The translations under genes were made by a program, and so were the position numbers. From contig NZ_CP039249.1 of NCBI RefSeq assembly GCF_004795835.1, forward strand, positions 2,765,001 to 2,829,000: 64,000 bases of DNA. Direction: 5' to 3'. Within the stretch, counting starts at the first letter, position 1. Every line of letters begins with the position of its first letter. Positions 24,969 through 32,632 of this stretch are shown here, piece after piece. The notes below the pieces were generated by a model. The model did no database searches, was not told the DNA's origin, and was given only the letters and a program-made list of their open reading frames with translations. The stretch is from Sphingomonas sp. PAMC26645. GTDB taxonomy: Bacteria; Pseudomonadota; Alphaproteobacteria; Sphingomonadales; Sphingomonadaceae.

Positions 24969-25056
24969 GCGTCATTCGTTGCACGCGCGACTGAAGAACG
25001 CGTTAACCAGCTTTGTCCGAGACGCTATTGTAACGATCTCGTTCGTTCCCGAGGGT

Positions 25057-25368
25057 CTATCGTCCCGCCTCTGCCAACAAGGCCGCCAACATGTCGTTGC
25101 TTAGTGGGGCGACGAACGGGCAACCCGAGTTGTATTCGTCGGCCCATTTTACAGTTGCCGAGACCCGCCCCACCAGCGGCAGGGTCAGCCAGATGACCGA
25201 GCCGACTTTCAATCCGGAATAAGTTTGAAGCCTGGCCCCGCTAACTGAAATATCTGACACCCGGCAAAGCGTGCGATGTGAGACGTCGAGCTCAGCATCT
25301 AAACCGAGCTTGGACCTGACCGCTCCACGATTGCGAGCCTTCGCGGTTTCGTAGTCTGCGCTGAACAT
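25057..25368 (-). CDS. PilZ-domain protein
   Basis: A 103-residue protein with a PilZ core: RVSDISVSGARLQTY carries the (D/N)xSxxG motif (DISVSG), and a basic N-terminal stretch (ARNRGAVRSKL) could supply Arg residues. It ends in strands like GRVSATVKWADEYNSGCPF. A cyclic di-GMP sensor for motility, pili or matrix is likely. ATG at 25368 is preferred; the gene follows 25377-25643 closely and is probably in one operon with it. Confidence 0.7.
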   Translation of the reverse strand: MFSADYETAKARNRGAVRSKLGLDAELDVSHRTLCRVSDISVSGARLQTYSGLKVGSVIWLTLPLVGRVSATVKWADEYNSGCPFVAPLSNDMLAALLAEAGR

Positions 25369-25376
25369 AACTATTG

Positions 25377-25643
25377 TTAGGCCAGCTTGTCTAACATTTC
25401 CACATTGCAAAGCGCATCAAGTTTCTCAGCGAAGGGATCCTGTGGGGAAGAGCCTGAGCCCGATGCTCGATCGATCGAGGCGTGCTGTTGCAGCCGCGCA
25501 GAGCCGCATGCCGCTAGCAACCGGTCTGAGAGCAAAGAAGCGGCCTCGACATCAACGGTTACAACCAACCCCGGCGCCTCGACGAGCACCCGCCCCTCAA
25601 AGGCGGTAACCTCAACCTCGTCTGGTCGCAGTGTCTCAGCCAT
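25377..25643 (-). CDS. Small hypothetical protein upstream of a PilZ gene
   Basis: An 88-residue acidic protein starting MAETLRPDEVEVTAFEG, with a beta-rich first half and a helical end. No known family. It ends nine bases before the PilZ start, suggesting co-expression. The ATG at 25643 is preferred over one at 25667. Confidence 0.4.
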   Translation of the reverse strand: MAETLRPDEVEVTAFEGRVLVEAPGLVVTVDVEAASLLSDRLLAACGSARLQQHASIDRASGSGSSPQDPFAEKLDALCNVEMLDKLA

Positions 25644-25722
25644 TGGTATTCTCCGAAACCGTGGCAACGATCGTGGAACAGGATCGCCCGCCCCTACTGC
25701 TTTGGCTCAGTACGATTCACGG

Positions 25723-25767
25723 TCGGCGTTCTATCCTGATGAGGAAAGGCCAGAGCTCGGCGCGTGA
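25723..25767 (+). repeat. FYPDEE tag, orphan copy b
   Basis: Encodes SAFYPDEERPELGA and stop without a recognisable gene in front. The preceding codons (SPAPTALAQYDSR) recall the HIRAN protein's Pro-rich linker, so it may be the remnant of a related gene's 3' end. Confidence 0.55.
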
Positions 25768-25848
25768 CCTCTAAGCGTTAACAATTTGGTGAAGTCCCCT
25801 ATTGTAACGGTTGATCGACTAGCTGCGTTACAACCAATGGAGATCCAC

Positions 25849-26100
25849 ATGTTCATCAAATCCCTCGCGATGGCCTCGGCAGGTCTGGCCCTGATCGCTG
25901 CTCCTGTTGCCGCCAGCGCTGCGCCGGCTGCCGCTGCAACCAGCCTTTCGGTATCGAAGGCAGTTCGTGCAGCCACCCCTACCGCGAAGAAGAGCAAGCT
26001 TGCGGGCGGCGGCCTCATTGTCGTTGCCCTCGCGGCAGTTGCCGTTGGCGGCGGGCTCTACCTGGCTATCGACGACAACGATAACTCGGACAGCAACTGA
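25849..26100 (+). CDS. Small exported protein with C-terminal membrane span
   Basis: An 83-residue protein with a signal peptide ending in a PVAASAAPA-type site, a basic segment, and a hydrophobic span near 55-73 (GGGLIVVALAAVAVGGGL) followed by an acidic Asp/Asn tail. GGAG lies six bases before the ATG at 25849 and decides the start. The layout is common among small envelope proteins of sphingomonads; function unknown. Confidence 0.55.
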   Translation: MFIKSLAMASAGLALIAAPVAASAAPAAAATSLSVSKAVRAATPTAKKSKLAGGGLIVVALAAVAVGGGLYLAIDDNDNSDSN

Positions 26101-26236
26101 GTAACTGGGCCGGCGCTACGGTGCTGGCCCATCGCGCTATACCGGTAGCTTCGGCACCCTTTCGTAGTACATTTGGCAATGGGCCATGGTTGGAATGCGT
26201 CATGTCCCACAAAGCTTCGGTCGCTATCTGGTCCGC

Positions 26237-26398
26237 ATGAATAAGACACCGGAGCAAATGCGTCGGCAGGCACAGGAATACCGTGAACTGCACGCGCATC
26301 TGACAGGAAGCGTACTGAGCGAGGCTATCGAGCAGGTCGCCCTCGCGCTCGATCGATCCGCTGATGCCCTCGAGGCCGAATTCGCTGGTACTGCCTAG
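26237..26398 (+). CDS. Small helical hypothetical protein
   Basis: A 53-residue acidic, helical protein (MNKTPEQMRRQAQEYRELHA and beyond). No known domain. Tag copy c begins four bases after its stop, in another frame. An in-frame start at 26186 would add 17 unlikely residues. Confidence 0.4.
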   Translation: MNKTPEQMRRQAQEYRELHAHLTGSVLSEAIEQVALALDRSADALEAEFAGTA

Positions 26399-27105
26399 CT
26401 ACCGCGCGTTCTATCCTGATGAGGAAGGGCCGGAGTTCGCGGCTTAGCGAACACGCTTCCTTCTCCCCGCGGGCGACAACCTAGCGCTACAAAAATTTCC
26501 TTGCTGTCGGGCCGAAGGCCGCGTGCGCGAAGCATGTCAGTCTGCAAGGCTTCGCACCTCCTGAGGTTTGCTGCTTTGCCGGGGTCGATGTTCGCTATAG
26601 CCCAAACAGCGCCAACCAGGAAAAGTAACGCCGAACATGCTTCGAAAATACCCGGCAGAAGCGGAAGCAGCTTACTCGACTTGCCCTTCTCCCAAATATC
26701 TTGAAGCTCGTCGACAGTTTTAGGGGCGCTCGACCTCTTATCAATGACGCGTTTGGCATGGCGAACAACGGTACGCGCGCGGTTCACGTCAAATTTAATA
26801 TCCGCTCTAAGTGCTGAGGCGCTTCCCAACGCCAGCAGCATACCGGCGGCGAACATGATACCAGGCCTTATTGGGTCGGAAAACCGCGCCTCGGAACTCA
26901 GAAGAGCGAGTATGGCACCGCCATTGATGGTCAAAAGAGCACCTAAGGACCACTTCCCTGCGTCCGCCGAGCGCTGCAACTCATACCCGAGCAGAGATTC
27001 AAGCCCTTCAATTAGCTCCTGCGAAAGGGTCTCAACAGCGGTTGGCTCGTGTTTATCTATCTCCACTGCCTTCCGATAGGTCAGGTTGAGCGCATATAAA
27101 AGCAA
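26395..27105 (-). CDS. Membrane protein with three spans
   Basis: A 236-residue protein. A helical N-terminal region of about 55 residues is followed by spans near 55-75, 82-102 and 155-180 (GIFEACSALLFLVGAVWAIANI). Between spans 2 and 3 is a basic helical loop. The start is uncertain (TTG at 27105 or GTG at 27066). It is divergent from another membrane protein gene starting at 27154, separated by only 48 bases, so the pair may share a promoter region. The C-terminal codons overlap tag copy c antisense. Confidence 0.5.
   Translation of the reverse strand: MLLYALNLTYRKAVEIDKHEPTAVETLSQELIEGLESLLGYELQRSADAGKWSLGALLTINGGAILALLSSEARFSDPIRPGIMFAAGMLLALGSASALRADIKFDVNRARTVVRHAKRVIDKRSSAPKTVDELQDIWEKGKSSKLLPLLPGIFEACSALLFLVGAVWAIANIDPGKAANLRRCEALQTDMLRARGLRPDSKEIFVALGCRPRGEGSVFAKPRTPALPHQDRTRGS
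26403..26447 (+). repeat. FYPDEE tag, orphan copy c
   Basis: Encodes RAFYPDEEGPEFAA and stop, directly after the stop of the 26237-26398 gene but shifted in frame. It is antisense to the last codons of the gene ending at 26395. Confidence 0.55.
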
Positions 27106-27153
27106 ACGTTACGCAGCAGTGAAAGACCTGTGTCGCAACCATGAGGGTTCAGA

Positions 27154-27600
27154 GTGCGGAATATGAGTAATTTAGACGAGGCGCTACAGAAGGAATATCT
27201 GCACCTCTCAGCCGTATGGGACGACTTCGACCGGCGCGTTCTGACGATCAAGGGGTGGACTGCTGCGGGTAGCATCGCGGCAATGTTCGCATGGGCATCG
27301 AAGCCCGAGGCAAGCATGGGCTTTGCCGTCGGGCTCGCGGTTCTTATTGTGGCAATGTGGGTATTAGAGGCTCAGTGGAAAGTGTTTCAGCATTCTAATG
27401 GCAGCCGCATCGATGCGCTGGAGGCTCACTTCGCGGGCGGTGCTCAGTTGACCTGCGCTTTTCAGAGTCATGCGATCTCACGGCGTATCCGGGAGAAATG
27501 GGGGCTGAGGGGCTTGCTCAAGTGGTTCGGCAAGCCGTTCGTCTGGATTCCGTATGTGCCGCTTCTAGTGATGATCCTGCTGACGATCTTCATTCGCTAG
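27154..27600 (+). CDS. Membrane protein of an uncharacterised IKGW-type family
   Basis: A 148-residue protein. The N terminus has DDFDRRVLTIKGWTAAGSIA leading into a first hairpin of membrane spans (about 33-75), then VLEAQWKVFQHSNGSRIDALE, and a last span at the C terminus (VPLLVMILLTIFI). I recall this pattern (IKGW, two spans, W-F-RI-E) from uncharacterised bacterial membrane proteins. GTG at 27154 has GAGGG upstream; ATG at 27163 is an alternative. It pairs divergently with the three-span protein. Confidence 0.5.
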   Translation: MRNMSNLDEALQKEYLHLSAVWDDFDRRVLTIKGWTAAGSIAAMFAWASKPEASMGFAVGLAVLIVAMWVLEAQWKVFQHSNGSRIDALEAHFAGGAQLTCAFQSHAISRRIREKWGLRGLLKWFGKPFVWIPYVPLLVMILLTIFIR

Positions 27601-27771
27601 GGTCCCCTCCCCGACCATCTGGTCGAGGTGGGTCCAGCGTCACGTAACGATTTGTCAAGAACTTTTCGCCTACCCCCGTCTCGCTGCGGCGGGGCTAAGC
27701 TCTCTCGCGATACCCACCAGATCGCGGTTGCTCCGTAATTGATCGGAGGATCCGCCGCAGCACCAATCTGC

Positions 27772-27816
27772 CGCGCGTTCTATCCTGAGGAGGAAGAGCC
27801 GCAGTTCGGGTCTTAG
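27772..27816 (+). repeat. FYPDEE tag, orphan copy d
   Basis: Encodes RAFYPEEEEPQFGS and stop. A TTG at 27739 with a nearby GGAGGA (inside the frame) would make a 26-codon mini-ORF. No gene was seen in 27601-27771 otherwise. The neighbouring gene on the other strand ends at 27825. Confidence 0.5.
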
Positions 27817-27824
27817 GCGTTGTA

Positions 27825-28286
27825 TCAGGGATTAAGATCAGTTCGGACAAGAACTATGGTTTCTGCCAAATCCTGGTAGTTTCGTTTGGTCATGGGACCA
27901 ATAATTTCACCATGATAGATATTTTCGTCGCCAGCGGCTCCCGGCAGACCAACCATCTCCGGTTTGGGCGTCCAAGCCGCGCCTTGGGCATGCTCACGTG
28001 CAGCACCTGCTGTAACTGCAGCCAACGCAAACGTGTTTGGCATCGCACCATATCGGGCGTCAGCTTCAAGTCCATCTTTCAACAATAAGCATTCAAGATC
28101 GACCGATACATGTGTCTCGCCTTTGCCGGGGCGGAAAGCTTGAGATGAGAGACGATATCCGTTGATCGGGCATTTCACAATCTGGATAGGGGTTCGGCAA
28201 TGCCGAAGCAGTCTGTCATCGTTTCCGATTTCATTGTCATCGAATCTTTCGTCCGAAAGATAGTCCTGCCGAACAGGCGTGCACAT
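27825..28286 (-). CDS. Hypothetical protein, third gene of a three-gene operon
   Basis: A 153-residue soluble protein. LLRHCRTPIQIVKCPINGYRL split at the front, then SSQAFRPGKGETHVSVDLE and a late EIIGPMTKRNYQDLAETIVL. I recall similar proteins with a SSxAF...SVD pattern as uncharacterised small bacterial proteins. It starts two bases after the preceding stop, so it is translated together with the next two genes upstream. Confidence 0.5.
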   Translation of the reverse strand: MCTPVRQDYLSDERFDDNEIGNDDRLLRHCRTPIQIVKCPINGYRLSSQAFRPGKGETHVSVDLECLLLKDGLEADARYGAMPNTFALAAVTAGAAREHAQGAAWTPKPEMVGLPGAAGDENIYHGEIIGPMTKRNYQDLAETIVLVRTDLNP

Positions 28287-28288
28287 AT

Positions 28289-28792
28289 TTAGACGAGAGC
28301 TTGCAACGCGGAAGTCTGCAACAACGTGACGGCTGCTCCCCCGTCGCTATCAACGTAGTGGCCGGTATCTCTCGTACGGGCCCAGCTATATAGCGAACCG
28401 TCGTCTTCCACCGAAAATCCAAACGACATTTTTGGAAAATGCCATTCGAGCTGTATCGATCCGTCAGCGCCGGGCACGACCGAGCCGGCAGGTAAGCCGT
28501 GAGCGAAGTGTTCCGCAAGTATCCCTGAAATCTGAGACAGCCTATCGATGCTCAACATCGCGGCGCCATAACCGTCCCAATCATTTGGCAGCATGGCTAT
28601 CAGTCGCAACTGTTCATCCGCCCAGCTTACCCCCGACGGCGCGACCGAGCGGTGCTTCGAGGGCGCGTTGAAAAGCAACTGTATCTCAGCATCAGGCTGC
28701 GACGGTGCGGTCGCGCTGGCACGCGAGTAAGTCACGGGCATCGACATAGAAACTAGCGCAAACGCTGATGTCGCACTCTTGATCACACTCAC
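28289..28792 (-). CDS. Hypothetical protein, second gene of a three-gene operon
   Basis: A 167-residue protein. The N terminus is mildly hydrophobic (ATSAFALVSMSMPVTYS) and might be a weak signal. The body has LPNDWDGYGAAMLS, then VVPGADGSIQLEWHFPKMSF, a pattern known to me from uncharacterised proteins encoded next to TIGR04255-like genes. GTG start overlaps the upstream stop (GTGA). Confidence 0.5.
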   Translation of the reverse strand: MSVIKSATSAFALVSMSMPVTYSRASATAPSQPDAEIQLLFNAPSKHRSVAPSGVSWADEQLRLIAMLPNDWDGYGAAMLSIDRLSQISGILAEHFAHGLPAGSVVPGADGSIQLEWHFPKMSFGFSVEDDGSLYSWARTRDTGHYVDSDGGAAVTLLQTSALQALV

Positions 28793-29583
28793 AGGACGCT
28801 CCAGTTTGATTTCACCTTATCAGCAACAATTTCGTGAAACCTACGGCCAATATGGGCGTGAGAAGCGTCAAAGAAAGCTGCAACGGTGGACCAAGAGTCC
28901 GTTTCCATCGCCGCTCGCCAAATTATACGAACGACCGGTCTCGGTTCCGATGACCCGGCGACTGACGCAGCCGCGGCCACGATCTGCACGCTTAGTGTCG
29001 CATCCGGCGCGCCTGGCACGGTTACCGATTCGATCCATGCATTCTGCCAATTGGCCATGCGAGAGCCCAGACTGCTGAGATGGTTGAGCATACTCGACAG
29101 CATGAACTTCTCGTTTTCAATCAATCCCGGCAAAACATCGTCGTACATCAGCTCTACGGCACGCGGTTTAGGCATGTCGCGCCCCTGCCCTCGATGCCAG
29201 GAACGACTTTGGTCAACGGCTTTGTCAAAGCTCCCCCGAACTTCGGTAAATCCAGGGTATTTTGGGGCGTCGTCGATGCCGACCATGCGCCTCCAATTTC
29301 GAGCGATAAAGTTTTGCTGAACCTGAAGGATATCGGCTCCGTCTGCTGACGTGAACCACCATCGCGTAGCGCGCCCGTCGGCATTCAGTGGGGTCAGTCC
29401 GGCGTACTGCTCGAAATCGACACCTTCGATAGGGTCTGTTCGCTCATGACCGGGAAACTCGTGTCGGAATAAATCATGAAAGCTGCGAACGTCGTAAGCG
29501 TCGAACAGAGTGGCCGTAGCCAAGCTCACAGATAGGGCGATCTCGTTGATTGGCGGCCTTACGTAGACTGGGCCGATAGCCAT
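28789..29583 (-). CDS. TIGR04255-like protein, first gene of a three-gene operon
   Basis: A 264-residue soluble protein. The opening VRPPINEIALSVSL, then RWWFTSADGADILQVQQNFIARNWRR and KYPGFTEVRGSF, fit the TIGR04255 family as I remember it (PP-x-E-start, Q-x-Q...NWR). Function of the family is unknown; members occur in accessory regions. ATG at 29583 is preferred because GGGGA lies eight bases upstream; TTG at 29625 would add 14 residues. Confidence 0.6.
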   Translation of the reverse strand: MAIGPVYVRPPINEIALSVSLATATLFDAYDVRSFHDLFRHEFPGHERTDPIEGVDFEQYAGLTPLNADGRATRWWFTSADGADILQVQQNFIARNWRRMVGIDDAPKYPGFTEVRGSFDKAVDQSRSWHRGQGRDMPKPRAVELMYDDVLPGLIENEKFMLSSMLNHLSSLGSRMANWQNAWIESVTVPGAPDATLSVQIVAAAASVAGSSEPRPVVRIIWRAAMETDSWSTVAAFFDASHAHIGRRFHEIVADKVKSNWSVL

Positions 29584-29708
29584 GTTCTCATTCCCCGGGA
29601 TCATCCGCAGGTGGATATCACTCAACCATTAAAACGCAAACAATCGTCAAATTTGCATCGCGAAGGAAAAACTGTGGCCTGTGCCCAACTGGGAAGTGAT
29701 AATTTTTC

Positions 29709-30086
29709 TCACGAAGGGAGCACCGGCCATGTACTGTAACAGCCTTCCTTCCGGTGAGAGATGGAAGCGATGATCATGCGGGGCGGTGGAGCGACGATGA
29801 TCTCGGCGATGCCAGCCGCAGCGCACGCCGCGGTGCAGGCTGCGCAGGCATACGAGTGCCCCTCCAGATAGAGCAGCGCGCCGCGCGACGCGTCACCGGC
29901 CGCAGCGATCGCATTATCTCCGCGTGCGCCGTCTGGCGGCATACCGACACGCAGAGCTCGTCGCCCAGATGGTATATCCCCACGCGGGCAGGCCGGCTGC
30001 GGCGCTAGGGCGAAGTTCGTCCCAACAAACCGGCGGCCGTCGATAGCGATGATCGTCGCCGTGACGACTTGCTTGGCGCATGTCAT
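29709..30086 (-). CDS. Phage deaminase-like protein with zinc site out of frame
   Basis: A 125-residue ORF with the ends of a phage cytidine/dCMP deaminase-family protein: MTCAKQVVTATIIAIDG at the start and GALLYLEGHSYACAACTAAC (second zinc Cys pair) near the end. The middle should carry the His-Ala-Glu zinc motif. It is found instead in the +1 frame at 29926-29918 (CRQTAHAE). The frame leaves near 29961-29966 and returns near 29909-29919, so the encoded protein lacks the catalytic HAE. It overlaps the methyltransferase gene by four bases (ATGA). Confidence 0.65.
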   Translation of the reverse strand: MTCAKQVVTATIIAIDGRRFVGTNFALAPQPACPRGDIPSGRRALRVGMPPDGARGDNAIAAAGDASRGALLYLEGHSYACAACTAACAAAGIAEIIVAPPPRMIIASISHRKEGCYSTWPVLPS

Positions 30087-31138
30087 GCCGCGGCTCTCCC
30101 GTATATCTCCGACAACGCCCGTTCCGTTCTCAGGATGGCTCGGCCGATGGCTTCGGGGATTTGCGGGATGACGGCATCGCCGAACGCCTCGACGATGAGG
30201 CTGGCCGCAGACTGCCCTTTGCCATTGCCGATATCAACGCGGTGGCCAGCCAGCCGGGTGGATAGCCCATCATCCAGCCGTAGGTGATCGGCAAGGTCTG
30301 CGAGGGACCAGTCAGCCCGGCGCCCGAGAGCAGTGTTGCGATCCGGCGCGCATACGCCCACTTGGACGGAGCCCGATCGGTCATTGCTCCATCGAGCACC
30401 GCGTCCATCGTCGGCGATTTCCGTTTGTCGTAGGCTGGGCTCCACGCGTCCATGCGCTTGTCGCGCTTGGTCGGCGTTGGCAGCGCCTCGGCTTCCCACC
30501 GATCTAATGCACGAGGCGTCATGATCTCGCGCATACTGATCCCGCGCTTCCCGTCCGGATCGTAGCGCGCCCCACCCTGCATGTCTCGTGACAGCGGTGT
30601 CGGCAACTTGGTCGAGATCCGCTCCGATAAGCCAGCACCGCTCCCGTTCGTGGTTCGCCCCGACGCCAGCGCCGGCGCCGCGCGGATCGTCTCCAGCACG
30701 TACCACGCACGGCCAGCAGGCGTAGCCGATCGCCTCCAGCGCAGTGACGACGGCGTCAGCACCTCGAGTTCGGAGATTAGCGCTGTTCTCAAGAGCGAAC
30801 CAACGAGGGCGGCACTCTCCGATGAGGCGGACGGCTTCGAAGTAGAGGCCGGACCGCTCGCCTTCGACCCCCCGGCCTTTGGTGTTGGCGCTGCTGATAT
30901 CTTGGCATGGGGGACTGCCGACAACGACGGACGGAAGTCGTCCAAGATCAGCGAGAAGTCGGTCTGCCGTAAGGGTGCGGACATCGTCATAGACCTTCGT
31001 GTTCGGGTTGTTTTCGGAATAGAGGGCGCGTCGCCATGCCTCGACTTCGCAGGCAGCCATTGTGGTGAAGCCGGCGCGATGCATGCCGAGCGACCAGCCG
31101 CCCGCAGCGGCGCTGAACAGGTCGAGCACCTCAATCAC
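30083..31138 (-). CDS. Phage-type DNA (cytosine-5) methyltransferase, middle out of frame
   Basis: A 351-residue ORF. The N-terminal half is a C5-methyltransferase: motif I LDLFSAAAGGWSLG, motif IV GSPPCQDIS (catalytic Cys), motif VI ENSANLR. The last 40 residues (EAFGDAVIPQIPEAIGRAI) are motif X. Between about 30615 and 30230 the convincing protein sequence is in the +1 frame (LPTPLSRDMQGG, ALPTPTKRDKRM, YGWMMGYPPGWL), so the recognition region is scrambled. Probably inactive unless the frames are errors. GTG at 31138 is chosen; 31189 is an alternative. Confidence 0.7.
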   Translation of the reverse strand: MIEVLDLFSAAAGGWSLGMHRAGFTTMAACEVEAWRRALYSENNPNTKVYDDVRTLTADRLLADLGRLPSVVVGSPPCQDISSANTKGRGVEGERSGLYFEAVRLIGECRPRWFALENSANLRTRGADAVVTALEAIGYACWPCVVRAGDDPRGAGAGVGANHERERCWLIGADLDQVADTAVTRHAGWGALRSGREARDQYARDHDASCIRSVGSRGAANADQARQAHGRVEPSLRQTEIADDGRGARWSNDRSGSVQVGVCAPDRNTALGRRADWSLADLADHLRLDDGLSTRLAGHRVDIGNGKGQSAASLIVEAFGDAVIPQIPEAIGRAILRTERALSEIYGRAAA

Positions 31139-31346
31139 GGCGGGATTCAAAATTAACTGGAATGAAGCCCTGACGGTTTTCCATTTCACACCCTTTGTCT
31201 CGGTGGAAACAGCGGAGGTTTTCCGGTATTCTCCCGTCAGAAGCGCAGAGTTCTGCCCTGTCGGGTTAATTTACAGGTAACCATATTTTTTGGCGTCAGA
31301 ACCGCGCATATCAGCCACTGGCACGCACCTTGCTCATACGCTCGCC

Positions 31347-31565
31347 ATGTGGACCCGGTTTGCTCGCCTCTTCATCATCAAGACCAAGTTCGAGGCCTTT
31401 CTCGTCATCTACGGCCTAGGCGTTGGCGCGGTCGAACGCGGGATGCACTACCTCCAGCAATATCCCGGATACGGGGGCTGGCTGTTGTTCGCCGCCTGCC
31501 CGATCGCCGTCTTCATGGCTGGCGGACGGATCATCGATTCGGTCGATCACGCGCACCAACAATAG
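31347..31565 (+). CDS. Small two-span membrane protein
   Basis: A 72-residue protein starting MWTRFARLFIIKTKFEAFLV, with two likely spans (about 13-30 and 42-60) and a short hydrophilic tail. It is the first gene to the right of the prophage-like region and looks like a host gene. ATG at 31347; convergent with the Crp-like gene six bases away. Confidence 0.55.
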   Translation: MWTRFARLFIIKTKFEAFLVIYGLGVGAVERGMHYLQQYPGYGGWLLFAACPIAVFMAGGRIIDSVDHAHQQ

Positions 31566-31570
31566 GACCG

Positions 31571-32308
31571 TCAGCTGGTCTGTTGCGCGAGGTGGAGGTA
31601 GCGGCTCGAAAAGTCGGCGAGTTCGCGTAGCGCATCCCATTGCGGGAAGCTGATCCGGCGACGATTGCGCCCGATCAGACCATCCGCCTCGAGCGACTTT
31701 ATCGTGCGGTTCACATGCACCGCCGTCAGTCCGAGTGCATCGCCGAGCTGCTCCTGGCTCATCGGCAATTCATAGCCATCGGCGCCGGTCAGCCCCTGCA
31801 TGTCGAGACGGATCGCGAATTCGCACAGGAAATGCGCCAGCCTCGACCGCGCATCGCGGCGACCGATGTTCAGAATCCATTCGCGAAAGATCGATCCCTC
31901 GACCAGCGTATTGACGAAGATCGCGTTGCTGATGGCCGCACGGTTCCGCGCCAGTTCGCGCAGCGCCGATCGCGGGATCGTCGCAACCTCCGCGCGCGTG
32001 AGCGTCTGGACGTTGTGGTCCGCGACGTCGAGGAACAGGTGCTGGAAGTCGAGCGGCTCACCGGGAATGTGCAGCGACACAATCTGTCGCATGCCCGCGC
32101 CGGTCAGCTTCTGGCGATACGCGAACCCCGACAACAGTACCGCGCATTGATCCGGCGCATCGCCTTCGCGCACGAGGTAGGAGGACGGCTCGAACGTGCG
32201 AAGGGTATATGGCAGCGCGAGCAGCGCCTTGCGATCGCCGTCGTCCAGCACAGCGTGCGTTTCCAACTTCCGAACCATCAGCGCCAAGGGGCTGAGCGTC
32301 GTAGCCAT
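31571..32308 (-). CDS. Crp/Fnr-family transcription regulator
   Basis: A 245-residue regulator. Residues about 20 to 130 are a cyclic-nucleotide-binding-like beta barrel (YLVREGDAPDQCAVLLSGFAY). Residues about 145 to 235 are the Crp-type HTH with MSQEQLGDALGLTAVHVNRTIKSLEADGLI. No Fnr Cys cluster is visible at the N terminus, so oxygen sensing by a 4Fe-4S cluster is unlikely. ATG at 32308 has GGGA upstream. Length is normal for the family. Confidence 0.85.
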   Translation of the reverse strand: MATTLSPLALMVRKLETHAVLDDGDRKALLALPYTLRTFEPSSYLVREGDAPDQCAVLLSGFAYRQKLTGAGMRQIVSLHIPGEPLDFQHLFLDVADHNVQTLTRAEVATIPRSALRELARNRAAISNAIFVNTLVEGSIFREWILNIGRRDARSRLAHFLCEFAIRLDMQGLTGADGYELPMSQEQLGDALGLTAVHVNRTIKSLEADGLIGRNRRRISFPQWDALRELADFSSRYLHLAQQTS

Positions 32309-32417
32309 GAGAGTAATCCCGCAAAATTCGGGGCGGGAGCACATGCATCTCTCGGTCGTCAGGGCCCAAAAATCGGCTGGCGATAAGCTCTTTTAACATA
32401 GCTCGAATGGAAATGTT

Positions 32418-32458
32418 TTAATTAATGTTTGAGCGGACCGATCTGCTCCAATTAATTT
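32418..32458. promoter_or_regulatory. AT-rich imperfect palindrome upstream of the Crp/Fnr gene
   Basis: In the 324-base gap 32309-32632 an imperfect dyad pairs AATTAA and GAGC on the left with GCTC and TTAATT-like bases on the right, centred near 32439. It lies about 110 to 150 bases upstream of the regulator's ATG in a visibly AT-rich stretch. It could be an operator or simply AT-rich promoter DNA. Nothing else was seen in the gap. Confidence 0.3.
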
Positions 32459-32632
32459 TGGGGTCGCACAAATAAAATTAAAAATATCGGTTTCACGATC
32501 TGCCGATCATATTGCAGAAATTCGAGATACTAAAAACCAGATCAGTTTTTTTTATCGCACAAATGATCGCTTCCGGGCATCGCGAATACTTGTTCACCGT
32601 GGAAAAGGCGATCGCTAGTCATTCATAGATCT

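Noticed and set aside
30130..31134. Treating the alternative frame of the methyltransferase as a separate overlapping gene
   Set aside because: Only its middle resembles a protein and it completes the methyltransferase, so frame changes explain it better.
31190..31346. Search for an attachment site or tRNA at the right edge of the prophage
   Set aside because: No tRNA-like cloverleaf or repeat of a left-end sequence could be recognised, and the left prophage end lies outside the window.
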